Source: Echria macrotheca (taxonomy: Eukaryota; Ascomycota; Sordariomycetes; Sordariales; Schizotheciaceae). Taken from it: a stretch of DNA of 64,000 nt. Positions 23,090 to 34,726 of this stretch are shown piece by piece (position 1 is the first letter of the stretch; each line of letters starts with the position of its first letter). Made by a program: the position numbers and the translations under genes. The stretch is taken from NCBI GenBank assembly GCA_030411725.1, contig MU839837.1:62001-126000 (forward strand), written 5' to 3'. Under the pieces are notes generated by a model. It searched no databases. It saw nothing but the letters and a program-made list of their open reading frames with translations, and was not told the DNA's origin.

Positions 23090-24592
23090 ATGGCTCCCGC
23101 AACCTCGACAGCCAGGCAAGCGGCCAAGAATCCGGCCCTTAAGCGTAACGTCGTTGTTGACTCCGACTCCTCGCCCTCAACCGCCGACGTCTCGCCAATC
23201 GACTCTCCCCGCCCCTCCGCTTCGTCGACTTCGCTCTCCTCCATGGCGTCAGATGCCGCCGAGTCCAAGACCGAGAACTATGGAAAGCTGATCGACACGT
23301 ACGGCAACCAGTTCGAGGTCCCCGACTTCACCATCAAGGACATCCGCGATGCTATCCCTAAGCACTGCTTCGAGCGCTCCGCCATCCGCAGCATGCTGTA
23401 TGTCTTCCGTGACATGATCTACCTCGCCACCACCTTCTATATCTGGTACAACTTCGTGACGCCCGAGTACATTCCGTCGAAGCCGGTGCGCATCGTCCTT
23501 TGGGGCGTGTATGGCTTCCTCCAGGGTCTCTTCGGTACCGGCCTTTGGGTGTTGGCGCATGAGTGCGGCCATGGCGCTTTCTCGCCTTCGCAGAGGTTCA
23601 ACAACATCGTCGGCTGGGTGCTTCACTCGGCTCTGCTGGTCCCTTACTTCAGCTGGCAGATGAGCCACAGCAAGCACCACAAGGCCACCGGCAATATCGA
23701 GCGCGACATGGTCTTCGTTCCTCGTACTAGGGAGCAGCAGGCTACGAGAATTGGTCGACTTGCTCACGAGCTTGCTGAGCTGACCGAGGAGACGCCTATC
23801 GCCACCCTGATCCATCTCATCGGGCAGCAGCTCATCGGCTGGCCCAACTACCTCATGACCAACGTCACTGGCCACAACTATCATGAGAGGCAGAGGGAAG
23901 GCCGTGGCAAGGGCAAGAAGAACGGCTTCGGCGGCGGTGTCAACCACTTTGACCCCCGCAGCCCTCTGTACGAGAACAAGGATGCTTATCTCGTTGTCCT
24001 CAGCGACATCGGCCTGTTGATCACCGGCTTTGTTTTGTACAAGCTGGTCCAAAAGTTTGGCTTTGCCAACATGGCCGTCTGGTACGGAATCCCGTACTTG
24101 TGGGTGAACCACTGGCTCGGTAAGTTCAGCTTGTGTGGATATTCTGCGTTGGGGCACAGGCTAACACGCAACCACTTAGTTGCCATCACTTTCTTGCAAC
24201 ACACCGACCCTTCGCTTCCTCACTATACTCCTGATGCCTGGAATTTCGTTCGGGGAGCCGCCGCCACGATTGATCGCGAGTTTGGATTCATCGGTCGTCA
24301 CCTCCTCCATGGCATCATTGAGACCCATGTCTTGCACCACTATGTCAGCACCATCCCCTTTTATAATGCCGACGAGGCCACCGAAGCCATCAAGCCGATC
24401 ATGGGCCGGCACTACCGGTCCGATACGTCTGAGGGGCCTGTCGGTTTCATCAAGGCTATGTGGAAGAGCGCGAGGTGGTGCCAGTGGATCGAGCCCAGCG
24501 AGGGTGCTGTCGGCGCCGGCAAGGGAGTTCTGTTCTTCAGGAATCGCAACGGCTTGGGCGTCAAGCCCATGAAGATGGCTGCGTCGTCGTAA
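23090..24592 (+). CDS. Delta-12 (oleate) fatty acid desaturase
   Basis: Two exons, join(23090..24119,24180..24592), encode 480 residues. The 60-nt intron stays open in frame, so the raw frame carries 20 false residues; splicing gives NHWL-VAITFLQHTDPSLPHY. The three di-iron histidine boxes are intact: HECGH (about residue 157), HSKHH (about 194) and HVLHH (about 392). Four hydrophobic membrane stretches surround them. The enzyme inserts the second double bond of linoleate into oleoyl phospholipid in the ER membrane. The ETHVLHHYVSTIPFYNA tail is typical of fungal delta-12 enzymes. A delta-12/15 bifunctional activity cannot be excluded from sequence. Confidence 0.93.
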   Translation: MAPATSTARQAAKNPALKRNVVVDSDSSPSTADVSPIDSPRPSASSTSLSSMASDAAESKTENYGKLIDTYGNQFEVPDFTIKDIRDAIPKHCFERSAIRSMLYVFRDMIYLATTFYIWYNFVTPEYIPSKPVRIVLWGVYGFLQGLFGTGLWVLAHECGHGAFSPSQRFNNIVGWVLHSALLVPYFSWQMSHSKHHKATGNIERDMVFVPRTREQQATRIGRLAHELAELTEETPIATLIHLIGQQLIGWPNYLMTNVTGHNYHERQREGRGKGKKNGFGGGVNHFDPRSPLYENKDAYLVVLSDIGLLITGFVLYKLVQKFGFANMAVWYGIPYLWVNHWLGKFSLCGYSALGHRLTRNHLVAITFLQHTDPSLPHYTPDAWNFVRGAAATIDREFGFIGRHLLHGIIETHVLHHYVSTIPFYNADEATEAIKPIMGRHYRSDTSEGPVGFIKAMWKSARWCQWIEPSEGAVGAGKGVLFFRNRNGLGVKPMKMAASS

Positions 24593-25563
24593 CGCGGAGG
24601 AGCACGTCGGTTCGATCTCCGGCTGCTTAGGGTCTTGAAAGCAAAAAGAAACTGATGTCGCCAAGTTACAGCTCTACCACTTCTTGACCAACATCACCCT
24701 GCGGCACAATGAGGCCGACCTCGTCGGGAATATCGCTATTTCGGCCACAGAGTGTACTACCCAGGGATGACGATGTGTCAGGGTTTGGTCGGACAAAGTG
24801 AGTAAGCCACGGCCGAGCACGGGCATTCTGGTTGGCAGGAGAAGCGTACTTGTTGCGAGTTAAAAGCTTAGAGGATAGATGGAGATCACGAAAAATCTCA
24901 AGACACGATGAAAGGGAGACAAACGGTCTGTCGAATTAGGTAAAGGGAGGCGGAGTTGTATCTCGGTATGGATAGAAGCCCACGGCGTCAATGGAGACCA
25001 TCTTGTTGTGATCATAATATCCAGGACAGTTTTCTGACGGTCGCGATATGCCTGCTGGCTTGATGAATTTCTAAAAATGGCGAGGACGAGAGCGATGACG
25101 ATGATGCTGAAGCTGGTGACGGGACTTGACGCGGGGAATAAGATTGCTTTAAACGATGGTCATTGAGCGAGGTGAGGGGTGCCGCAATGCTTGTCTGATG
25201 ATTGACCCCGGGCCGTCAATGCCACCCAACTTCACTCAGCACTAACGCTGACAACCAACCATCCCCACGACGCCGGAAAGGCCGGAAGCCTCGGCAACGT
25301 GTTGCATGTGTTGGAAACTGAGCGTAGAGTGTTGGCAAAGCCTGATTTATTGTATCTTGTCAAGTTCCAGCTAGAACTTGCAGATCCTAGATACTCGTTT
25401 TATGCCCTCCTTCTCGGGGAATCCACTGTCTATCTCAGTTCGCTTTCGATACCCCGGATGTACTGAGGCTCTTCATGTTTATCTCCCTCCAAAATGGAGA
25501 GCGATCTTGTTCCCCCTCCCGCTACCGGAGATATTTGTCCCTGCATCCCAGGCATCTCGGTGC
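24593..25563. other. Convergent intergenic region
   Basis: 971 bp between the desaturase stop (+) and the lectin stop (-). It should contain both 3' UTRs. No coding or RNA feature is recognised. Confidence 0.5.
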
Positions 25564-26159
25564 CTACTTCAAAGGGTGAACAACTGCTCCTCCCCCCATA
25601 CAAGTGAGGCTGCCGTTGATATTCTTGATCCCATCATCTAAGTGCCGATCATTAGCCACGCTAGACAGGAGAGGGTCTTTGTAAAGGCGGAGCAGTGTTG
25701 GAGTGCCTTACCTAAACGAAGAGTAGAGACAGATGACACAGTGTTTCCCAACGATCGGCAGGCGCATTCGAGGAAATTTCCCGGCTCCGGAGTCTTCTCC
25801 AACGTACAGTTGGTGCAATAGAGGGACAGTTTGCCGCTGGGAGGGTAAGAAGGCGGTCATGTTAGCGTGTTTCCAAGATAGGCAAGCTCAGTAGCAATGG
25901 TGTCTTACTAAATCCCCCACTGCAACGCATCCTTGTTGTAGTCAATGCCGATGCAGAGGTTCAGGTCAAGCTCGTTCTTGAACTCCTGGTTCGACGAACC
26001 ACCGCAGCAGGTGGCTTCCAGTGAGAAACCCGACAGATGGATGTCGGAACAGGTCTCTGACAGGTTGTCCTGGTCGAGTGGGGCGGCCAAGCACACGCAC
26101 AGGAAGGCGGCCAGCCAGGCCATGAAGAGACCGACCTTGACGGAGTGGAAGTACACCAT
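25564..26159 (-). CDS. Secreted cyanovirin-N homology (CVNH) lectin
   Basis: Three exons, complement(join(25564..25637,25712..25836,25909..26159)), encode 149 residues. Introns of 72 nt (GTAAGA donor, CGCTAACA branch, CCCAG acceptor) and 74 nt (GTAAGG donor, GGCTAATGA branch, TTAG acceptor) both restore the frame. A signal peptide covers about residues 1-25 (hydrophobic GLFMAWLAAFLCVCLAA). Two CVNH half-repeats follow. The first has SETCSDIHLSG, LEATCC and LDLNLCIG, ending LQWG; the second has LSLYCTNCTL, FLECACRS, STLRLDDGIKNINGSLTC. CVNH proteins bind mannose-rich glycans. Cysteine content is higher than in the cyanobacterial founder, as is usual for extracellular fungal members. The role here is unknown. 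Confidence 0.85.
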
Positions 26160-28654
26160 GTTTCGAATCCTGTTTTGTAGAAGAGGCAGAGAGATAAGAG
26201 CTAGCGGTGTGCTTGGCAGTAAAGAACTAGGGGCTAAACGTTGTTTGAAGAACTAGTGGAATACTAGCAGAGAGGTTGAGTTGGTAGTTCAGAATCTATT
26301 AGCAAGAAGCTCTTAGGAACGAAATGCATCAGGGTTGAAACTGGTGGGTTCACATAGTCAGGCCATCAGTTGTTTGCTCCTGCCGTTCCTAATCGTGGAA
26401 GGGACGACCCGGACCTTCTGACCGTGGCGGCGGTGGGCTTCAGACGAAAAGTCGAAGAGTCCCTCACTTTGGACGTCTACCGTCCCCATGTCTGTATTCA
26501 GTCGAGGTAGGCGGGGGGAGACGATGGGAGTGCTCGGTTAATTCATGGTGTTGCTGGAAACCCGTTCTTGGGTACAGGTGCAACGGGGTTGCCCAGGAAG
26601 CCAAAGGAATTATCCGTGGGCCAACTTGCACATAAACAACTTAACTTGTTGCTGACAGGCAAGTTGATCCTATGAAGGAAAAATTCTCACAGGCTAAACA
26701 AACTGCTTCGTTAGTTTTGCGGTGTAAGCCCTTCGGCCTGAGGTGAGGCTCTCGGAATGCTCCGTGACCCCTGACCGACAGATCCCACAGCAGAAAGCCA
26801 AGCTGTTTTCACGCCTTGCTTCTGAACTCTACTATGACGTCGGGTTTCAACTTCCTGATTGAGATGGTGTCGTGTGTGTGTTTTTCTGCGGGGCGCTTCT
26901 CGGCACCAAACAAAGCTCGCCGCAATTCAGGTTATTTCTCGAGATTGAAAAAGTAACCCCTCCACCTCGACTCCCCACCGTGCCTTGCGTGCCCACCTGC
27001 CCCGCGTCCATCGCCAATTTCCCGCCGGATGGTTGGAAGAGCCCTGATTGGTCGGCACCGGGTCGCAAACTTTGGCTGAAGTGAAGGAGGTCGGCCAATG
27101 CCAAATCGAAATGGCTGGGATTGAAGTGCTGCCACACCTGGCGCCACAGCCGCTCCAAACTACGATTGGTGCATCGTAGGGTTGTGGCATGTGCGCCAAC
27201 CCCTCCGACGACCGTTCGGCGGCCTGCAGCCACACTGTTTCTGGTTCTTCCAGGACCAGCCGTCGAAGCTTTACTGTGTAGTTTTCCCATCCGAGTCGTG
27301 ACCCTCTCTTGGCAGGAGCCGCGCAGGCGGCCCTCGAATACGGACGGGCTTGATTATGTTTGCGTTGTCGGCGGGCTGCTCTCTCGACGGGCTGCCCGCT
27401 CAGATCTGGCCACCAGGTAGGCGGTGACGGCGTTGCATGTAGTCGCAGACAGTGGCAGCATGACAAGTGGCACACTAAACCTCATCGTATCTGGTCGGCG
27501 TCCGGCCGGCTGACCGCGTCTTCGATAACGTGCTGGCCACCATCTGGTCGCCTTGCTGTGAGCTGTCGATCGCTGCAGATTGCGCGGGCGGGCATGCGTG
27601 TGAGCTGGGCCTTGACGGTCCTGAAGCTCTGTTCTTGGAATGCAGGGGGCAGGAAAGGAAGGCAGGCAGACACCAACATGGCAGGCAAGGCAGTTATCCA
27701 ACTTTTCTTGATATCAACCGGATTCCCTGGCCCGTGGATGGCAGCTCCCGGGCAAATGTCCGTAAAATGAGATCAGAGATTTTGCGACTCTATCCTGCCG
27801 TCCAGTTGTGTTATCTCATCCAGCAGGGGATCCAGGCCGTCAGGCTCACCAAAGCCGGTCATTTTTAGGTGACATTACCCTGTTTTTAGCTTCGCTTGTT
27901 GGGGCCCCTTTCGCGTAATTTACCGCGACCTTGTTAGCTTCTTCCGTCATTTGCTCTCGTCCCTGACTCTTTTTTGCCGGCAACTCTCGCTTTCGTTCTC
28001 CAGTCTGTCGATATTTACTCTGTTTCTAGTTTTTCACGCTCGCTCTTCGTCTCGATACTCCTCCGCCATCACCAATTCCATCAGTCGCTCGTTCGCACCA
28101 TACGCTACGTCTTTCGCACTTCCCCGTCCGAGTCCCGAGAGGACAGTACATTCGCTCCGCTGCGAGATAAGCAAGATCCCGACACCGTCGACCGCAGTGT
28201 GCATGGCACCGCGTAATCCTCGCAAGCACGACCAGGACGTCCGAACGACCGCTCAACTCGCCAATTGTACAAATTCTTAATAGTCGCAACTTATTAATAC
28301 CTTCGTCGTAATTGTTTTGGCCGCTGTGGCCGTGCATTTGTTTCGTTCCAACCACAATCGCTTTACCCCAGGAGAGCGCGGCATCTGAGACAGTTCGCAT
28401 CGCATCAGGGGTTCCTCCACACCGAACACCTCCCTCCCGCCGTCCCAAGCAACGCTCCCGACTCAGCACGCCTGCAACTTTTGCCTGGCGTGTCGAACAC
28501 ACCCACTTTCGTTCCCCGCCGAATTCCAAAGTCCGTGGGCCAGCAACCAAATCAACCGGCACCCGACGCGGTGATCGGCCAGTACCAGCAGAGGCAGGCT
28601 CCTCTCCAAACAAACCGAAACCTTCTAGATCTTACCGTGGTATGAGCCGCTAAG
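26160..28654. other. Divergent intergenic region
   Basis: About 2.5 kb between the lectin and TBC genes, holding both promoters. From about 27890 to 28640 the plus strand is pyrimidine-rich (runs of TTTCG and CTC), consistent with a long TBC leader. Frames at 26847-27475 and 27360-27770 overlap on opposite strands with no protein signature, so I leave them out. Confidence 0.5.
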
Positions 28655-30954
28655 ATGATGCTGTACGAGCGACCCGTCCACGACATCCCCTCACCTAGCC
28701 CGACGTCTCCCCCGAGCATGACGCCTTCGAAATCGTCCAAATCTTCCTCCTTCAGCTCGACCGGCTCGGATGATAGCAGCGTTCTGGCGGATATCAGCCA
28801 CTTCGAGGACATCGGCCTGGGCGATGACGGTCAAGCGGACCCCCGATATCTCCACGACCAACGCCAAAAGGCGGCTCCGAATCCCTACAGCCCAACCTTC
28901 TCTACCGATCTGCGCTCCGTGACCAAAAGGCACGCATCAGTCACTTCGCTGCCGCGACAACCGCTTCCGAGGGACATCCCGAACGTCCGTCCGAAAAGAG
29001 ATTTCACGGCGCTCACCACCAAGACACGCCCCTCGCTCCCGAGCTTACAGACCCAAGTCCGCAGCGTCAATGGACGCGCTGCGAGCCTCGGCCTCCTTCC
29101 CGAGCCGTACCTGAATCCTCCTCCCCGCCGTCCCCTCCGCAACCGTTCTTCGCAAAATCTCCCCGGGCTGAACCGCAGCCCTAGCCCGGGGCTGAGCATA
29201 TCGTTATCTCCCAGAGACCCAAATTTTCTGATGAAACCCAGGAGAAGCAGCTGGCAATCCAGCCGAGAAAGGAGAAAGAGCGCTCTGGAGCTGGAGCTGG
29301 AGTGTGATGAAGATGATGGCGACGATATTCCTGAAGGTCTGGTTTTGGATAACGTCCCGATCTCCCCGAGACCGCCACAAGAGCGGGCAAAGAGCCAACC
29401 GTGCTCGAAAGCTCCTTCGCCGGAGCGACCTCTTAAGGAGAGGATTCGAAGTATCGGAAACGGCACGCCCGCGGTAGCGGTCGCCCAGGGGTCTCTCCGG
29501 TCTCCCACCTGGAAATCCGATTCTGCCCTACCATCACTCAGCTCAGCCAGCTCCAGCCAGGTAGCTAGTCCGACAGCCTCGAGGGCAAAGAGTTGGAGTG
29601 CTGCTTTGGCCGAACTGAACGCAGATGCCAAAGCGCTGACCGAGAAACTGGAGGAGCACGCCGAAGAGTTGGAGCACAAGTCCCAGCGTTCAAGCACCGG
29701 ATCGATGCCGACGGCCCGGAGGTCTTCGGACCCTGAGACCAAACCGCGCGTAAAGTCTGCGCTCGCTGAACTCCCTCCCCTGCGCCGGACAAACATCATG
29801 ATCGACCCCCTCCCCATCTCGAAGGAGAAAGAAGCCGTTCTGTCCCGAACACGGCCATCCTGGTTGCCCCCCAAAGACCCGGCGGAAGAACGACGTCATG
29901 TGAAGGAGTACCAGAAAATGATGGCCCAGAGCCTCGAGGCTGATCGTCGACGCGAGGCGGCCAAGCGCGCGCGATCCGAATGCCGTGATACCGCTGCGGA
30001 CAGCCTGATGCAAATATGGGAGCATGACGTCCTTCCCAGGTGGAACGAGGCAATCCGGGAGCGCCGAACCAGAGATCTCTGGTGGAGGGGAATCGCGCCC
30101 CGAAGTCGAGGAACTGTGTGGACAAGAGCAATTGGGAATGAACTTGGGCTCACCCAGACATCATTCCAGGCTGCTCTCAGCCGCGCCCGTGATGCCGAGG
30201 CGAAAGTGGCAGCGGGGCAAGGAAGCCCAGAGGAGCAGCGTGCGGCCGCCTGGTTCGATGCCATTAGGAAAGACGCCCAGAGTAATACTTGGCCGGACTT
30301 GCGGATATTTCAAGCGGGCGGCCCGTTGCACGAGAACTTGGTCAACATTCTTAGCGCGTATGCGATGTACCGGAGCGACATTGGTTACGTTCCGGGATGC
30401 AATGTAAGTTTCGGTTGTTTTTCCAACGCGAGACCGGCGCTAACGAGCCCCAGACGATTGCTGCACTTCTTCTTGTCAATCTGCCAACCCCGACGGATGC
30501 CTTTATCGCACTTGCCAACGTGCTGAACCGCTCGTTGCCACTTAGCTTTTATGCGTCTGACGTGGGAGCCAAGTCATCGGCCTACAATCTGCTCCTTCAG
30601 ACATTGTCCCACAAATCTCCGACTCTGCACGAACATCTCATCAAGCTCGAGGACCACGATCCGGATCTCTACCTCGCGGACCTTTTTACTGGGCTATTTA
30701 CCGGCCACCTAGCTCTCGACGAGGCGGCGCGTCTTTGGGACGTGTACGTCTTTGAGGGTGATACTGTGCTTATCAGGGCAGCCATCGCGTTACTACTGCA
30801 GAAAGAAATGACTCTGATGGGGACGAGCACGATTGCCGAGGTGAAGGCCATCCTCGACAACACGATCAACGGGGTCAAGGGGCCCAAGGCCGTTGGGGGC
30901 CAGGGCGAGGAGGACCGCTGGATGAAGGCGGTCCGGGAGGCTGGCAAGGCCTGA
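28655..30954 (+). CDS. TBC (Rab-GAP) domain protein with altered Q-finger
   Basis: Two exons, join(28655..30403,30454..30954), encode 749 residues. The 50-nt intron (GTAAGT donor, GCTAACG branch, CCCAG acceptor) joins VPGCN to TIAALLL. The first 450 residues are disordered, Ser/Pro/Arg-rich, with a short charged helix (ALTEKLEEHAEELEHK). A TBC domain fills about 470-735: WRGIAPRSRGTVW, the WPDLRIF arginine region, then YAMYRSDIGYVPG, FTGHLALDEAARLWD and VYVFEGD. TBC proteins usually stimulate GTP hydrolysis by Rab GTPases in membrane traffic. Here the usual YxQG glutamine finger reads YVPG, while an Arg remains in the R-finger region. Activity may thus be weak or non-catalytic; this is inference. 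Overall style is closest to TBC1D12/14-like proteins. Confidence 0.88.
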
Positions 30955-32165
30955 GCAACAGAAAATCGTTGGCCTTTTCGCATATACACTGAAACCAGTG
31001 CTCGGCTACTGGTTCCCACGTCGTCATGAACATATAGGACCATATACACTTAGGGGGGAGGGGCAAGTACATAACACAGAAACCCAGGTACCGGCGTTAC
31101 TGTGTTTCGTTTTCTCAGCGAGCTGCTGCATTTTCCGGGGAAACGGGTTATGACGAAGATTTGGGTGGTATGTACTCGGGGCGTTTTTTTTAACAACTAT
31201 ATTGTTTTATATGTTTTCAGCAGACTATTTTGTCTATTCTTCATGTTCATTCCTGGTCTCCCATGATCTGGGTAGAAAGGACACTGAACATCACACTATA
31301 TTGTGTATATCTTAATCTTCTGCCGGCGTCGTCGAGATGACGTGGAGGTGATGAAGCAGAGTACAGAGAGTTTACATATCTTGTCGAGTTGGATGGAGGG
31401 TTGGTACATTTTTGTATCTAGACAGTGAGAAGAAGGGAAGGAAAAGGAAGGGATTATGGAGGGAAAAGTGAGGGATTGTTGTAGCTAGCATTCTTGACGT
31501 GTGTAGAGTGTTGCCGATGTATTTACCTTTCTGTGCACGGCACTTTTGGGAGCCTTTTCTCTGCCTGTTTTCATGAGCATCATTCAATAGTGTCAAAGTG
31601 TTGTCATCATTCTCAGCCCCAGGCTAACGACTGGCTGCTTCGAACGAGATGCTAGACATGCAGATGTCATGTCATGTTTACCCGTATGTTATCCGTATTC
31701 TTGCATGTGACCCCATCATTACTTGCTAGCCAACCATGGCTATCACATTCTGTTTGCATGTGAGAGGGGGATCTTCAGGAAGCTTAAATTGGGCGAGCAT
31801 ATATATGAAGAGTTTGTCATGTCATTCATGCCTATCATACAATGTACATTATCGCGACCAACATCACCGTCTTTCCTCTTCATATCTGCGTAGCAGATGC
31901 CATCTTTCTAGCATGATTACCATCGTGGTCTCGACCAACGGTGGGCTCGCCCCGTTGACTTCCTCAAAAACCAACTCCCACTTCGACACATGGCATCCCT
32001 TCTTCGAGATCGCTCCTTTAATGTATGCAAATTCCCAATCCCTGTCTGGCCCTGTCATGTCTGTTTCATTCGGTCGCTAGCCCAGTAAACCAGAACTCCA
32101 TCCGTCACCCGACAGCCCAAACAAAAAGACCGATAACGCCTCTACATGGACGAAAAGGACCTTGC
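30955..32165. other. Convergent intergenic region
   Basis: About 1.2 kb between the stops of the TBC (+) and GT31-like (-) genes. The stretch 31170-31330 is AT-rich with ATATATTG-type strings. No gene is recognised. Confidence 0.5.
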
Positions 32166-33821
32166 TCAAACCTCCCATATTAGCTCGATAACCTCGTCCA
32201 CGGCCGACGGTATCTCCTGCTCGTGCGCGAACTCGTCAGCCCGGTACACATAGACCTGTCGAAACACCTTGGCCGACGTCGCCGGATCGCGATCGAGGGC
32301 CGAGTCGCGCAGGCGGTAGCTCTTCTTGTCGCTGCGTTCGAGTTTGGTGCGGAGGGTGCCGTACATAAAGTCGTAATCGCGCGTCGGGTGTTCCCACGTG
32401 CCTTCAACCCGGTCGAGGTCGAGCGTTGACAGGAGGTCATTGCTGTAGACAGTGATGCTGTAGCCGTTTGCGAGCAGGGTGTCGTTGCCGAACCGCCACC
32501 GCTGCAGCAGACAGTCTCCGCAGACCTGAGTTGCGACGCGCGACATGGCGGCCACTGGAGCCCTATACCACGACTTCCAGTGGTGGAGGCTGATGGGAAG
32601 CACGCCGCTCTCAAAGAAGCCCGAGGGATCGCCGCGGATATCGTGCTGGTACAGGCCGGGAACCAAGGTCAGGCCGGCTCGAGACTGGCTGTAGACGCAA
32701 TCGCGGAGAATGCCGTCGCCTGTAAAGGTCGTGGCCTCAAGCAGGCACTTTTCCGAGTTGCGCGAGATGACCTCGGCGAGCGGCAGGCTGAGGAATACAC
32801 CCGCGCCGCCGTATCCCATGAAACCCCACGACTTGACGGCATGGAAGTCGTCCGACAGTGCGCCGAGCCATACGGGCCGCGTGTGGTCGTGGCGGACGAG
32901 TTCTTCGTCGAGAAGGTGGAGCGACGGGAAAAAGGTGTCGTCGTCCAGGACACCAAGCCACCGCGTCACGCCCGGGATCATGCGCTCGTAGAGCTCCCGC
33001 ACCAACATGAAGTGATGCTGCTCAACGGGCGCGCGGACCGGGTTCCCTTCCTGGTCCTTCTCTCCGAGGCGGTAGGGTATACTGGGAGGGAGGAAGGTTG
33101 CGCTGACGCCATACCGCTTGTATTCCTCCTCGAGTGGAGTCAGGTCCCGCGTCGTCCCCTCGGGCACGTTGTTACGCGCATCGGCGACGGTGATAACCAG
33201 CTGTGCGCCAGTGCCAGATGCCCAGTGGGCGAACTCGGGCAGCGAATTGAAGAGACGCTCGTAGGTCGAAGCCACGCCGAACATCAGGTGCCGATACTGC
33301 TTTTCTGGGTAGGGCGCTGGCACCTGCAGGGTGATGGTCTCGCAGGGGGGCAGCTCGACGGCGGAGCAGTCGGCGAGGTCGACCTTGGTCTTTGTCGTGA
33401 CGAGCGGCTCCGTGATATTCGCAACGGCCTCGCGGCTCGACTTGCTGCGCGAAGGCTTTATGCATCGGCGGCTGTAGACGATGTTGCTGGTGAGCTCCAG
33501 GGACGGCCGCCGCAGAAACTCTATTTCCGGGACGTTGCACATGCCGGGCTCCCAGCTGGGCCGATCCATGCCGGGCAGACGGGGCCGTTCCGGCGGAGGC
33601 TCGGGCGGGGGCGGCTTGGGGGCCCCGAAGACGGAGAGTGGGAATAGCGGCGAGTCTTGTCGCAGGCTGACGGCCGTCCAGACCAGGAGGCCCAGAATGA
33701 GCCCGGTGAGGATGGGTAGGCGACGTGTGAAGCGGCGGGAGACGGATGCCCTTTGTAGGGCAGCCCGACACCGCGCATACATGTCGTCCGTCTCGAGGTC
33801 TGCAAAGGCAGACGGCGCCAT
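32166..33821 (-). CDS. GT31-like type II membrane glycosyltransferase
   Basis: A single exon of 551 residues from the ATG at 33821; the frame extends upstream only through a TTG. A short cytosolic tail, one signal-anchor (about residues 35-53, LPILTGLILGLLVWTAVSL) and a Pro-rich stem (PKPPPPEPPPERP) show a Golgi type II protein. The lumenal domain has HLMFGVASTYERL, then the metal-binding DDD at 293-295 (GVLDDDTFFPS), GALSDDF, and GYGGAGVFLSLPLA. These match the Fringe/DUF604 branch of glycosyltransferase family 31. Sugar donor and acceptor are unknown; a role in fungal glycan or O-glycan extension is inference. Several Cys in the lumenal part may form disulfides. Confidence 0.8.
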   Translation of the reverse strand: MAPSAFADLETDDMYARCRAALQRASVSRRFTRRLPILTGLILGLLVWTAVSLRQDSPLFPLSVFGAPKPPPPEPPPERPRLPGMDRPSWEPGMCNVPEIEFLRRPSLELTSNIVYSRRCIKPSRSKSSREAVANITEPLVTTKTKVDLADCSAVELPPCETITLQVPAPYPEKQYRHLMFGVASTYERLFNSLPEFAHWASGTGAQLVITVADARNNVPEGTTRDLTPLEEEYKRYGVSATFLPPSIPYRLGEKDQEGNPVRAPVEQHHFMLVRELYERMIPGVTRWLGVLDDDTFFPSLHLLDEELVRHDHTRPVWLGALSDDFHAVKSWGFMGYGGAGVFLSLPLAEVISRNSEKCLLEATTFTGDGILRDCVYSQSRAGLTLVPGLYQHDIRGDPSGFFESGVLPISLHHWKSWYRAPVAAMSRVATQVCGDCLLQRWRFGNDTLLANGYSITVYSNDLLSTLDLDRVEGTWEHPTRDYDFMYGTLRTKLERSDKKSYRLRDSALDRDPATSAKVFRQVYVYRADEFAHEQEIPSAVDEVIELIWEV

Positions 33822-34726
33822 CAAGAAGGCGCGGATGGGGGTTCGCAATGGCGCGTTTCTGGGAGAAACAGGCTTTTAGGGGGAGACCATTTCGCCGAGG
33901 AAACGAACGTAGAGTAGTAGTAGTAGGGCAGCGGAGTCCCGCCAGATCCTTCGCGTCGTTTGGGGGTTGGCGGTGGACACAGCCCTCGCCGTCACGTCTG
34001 ACACGCGGGATCACAGTCCAGTCCCGTCCGCGTAATGGTAGCCGACGAGTTGTGGACTGCTCTGGCGACAGAAGACGAAGAGAGGGGGATCGGGAGACTC
34101 CTGGTGGAGAGGAGGTGAAGATGTGTAGTGTTCAACCCACGCCTAAAACTGCCCGGGCGGACCGGGGAATTGTTGGTCGGTCTGGTCTCGCATGCCATAT
34201 TGGCAGATTTGCGTCGCTTCCGTCCTTGTCGACACAAACCGGTTGCGCAAACCAGAAAGCCAAGATTGGCAGAGTCCACCGTGCCGCTACGGGATGGTCC
34301 ACCCCCACTAATTCGAAACGGCTGCAGAAGCACCCATGAACAGCGAATGAGTAATTTCGCACCCAGTTGTATGTAATTACTAGTGTAGTGTACACTACTA
34401 CACTGCTCCCTCCTTTCCCCTCGGACTGGGGAGATAGCCACAACACCGCCAGCTTTTCTCGTGGCGAATCACACTCGGGAAACCAAGTGGTGTCGCCATC
34501 GTGCCTAGTTCGCACGTGTGGGCTGGTGTGGGTTGGTACCTGGAGACCTCAATCTCGGTCACCATCTTTTTGGTGTTACACGGCGCAAATGCATGTACAT
34601 GTGCCCGCTGCCAGGGGATTCCAGCCATGCCTGCCATTGGCCGACTCCTGTTATCTCTCTCTCTCTCTCGGCCGCACACCACCACCGCCAAACCCGGTCT
34701 CGACCGGGATTCGAAGATGCAGCTTC
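33822..34726. other. Intergenic region with small repeats and a palindrome
   Basis: 905 bp between two minus-strand genes. It holds a (TAG)n run at 33913-33926, a 14-bp perfect palindrome GTAGTGTACACTAC at 34385-34398, and a (TC)8 run at 34654-34669. The GT31 promoter should lie in the left part. Confidence 0.55.
34654..34669. repeat. (TC)8 microsatellite
   Basis: A simple dinucleotide run in the 3' flank of the Zn2Cys6 gene. Confidence 0.85.

Noticed and set aside
24120..24179. 20 extra residues in the desaturase open frame
   Set aside because: An in-frame 60-nt intron with GTAAGT donor, GCTAACAC branch and TTAG acceptor.
26927..27475. 182-codon minus-strand frame
   Set aside because: Overlapped by several other frames, Trp/Arg/Ala composition without a domain, no plausible intron structure.
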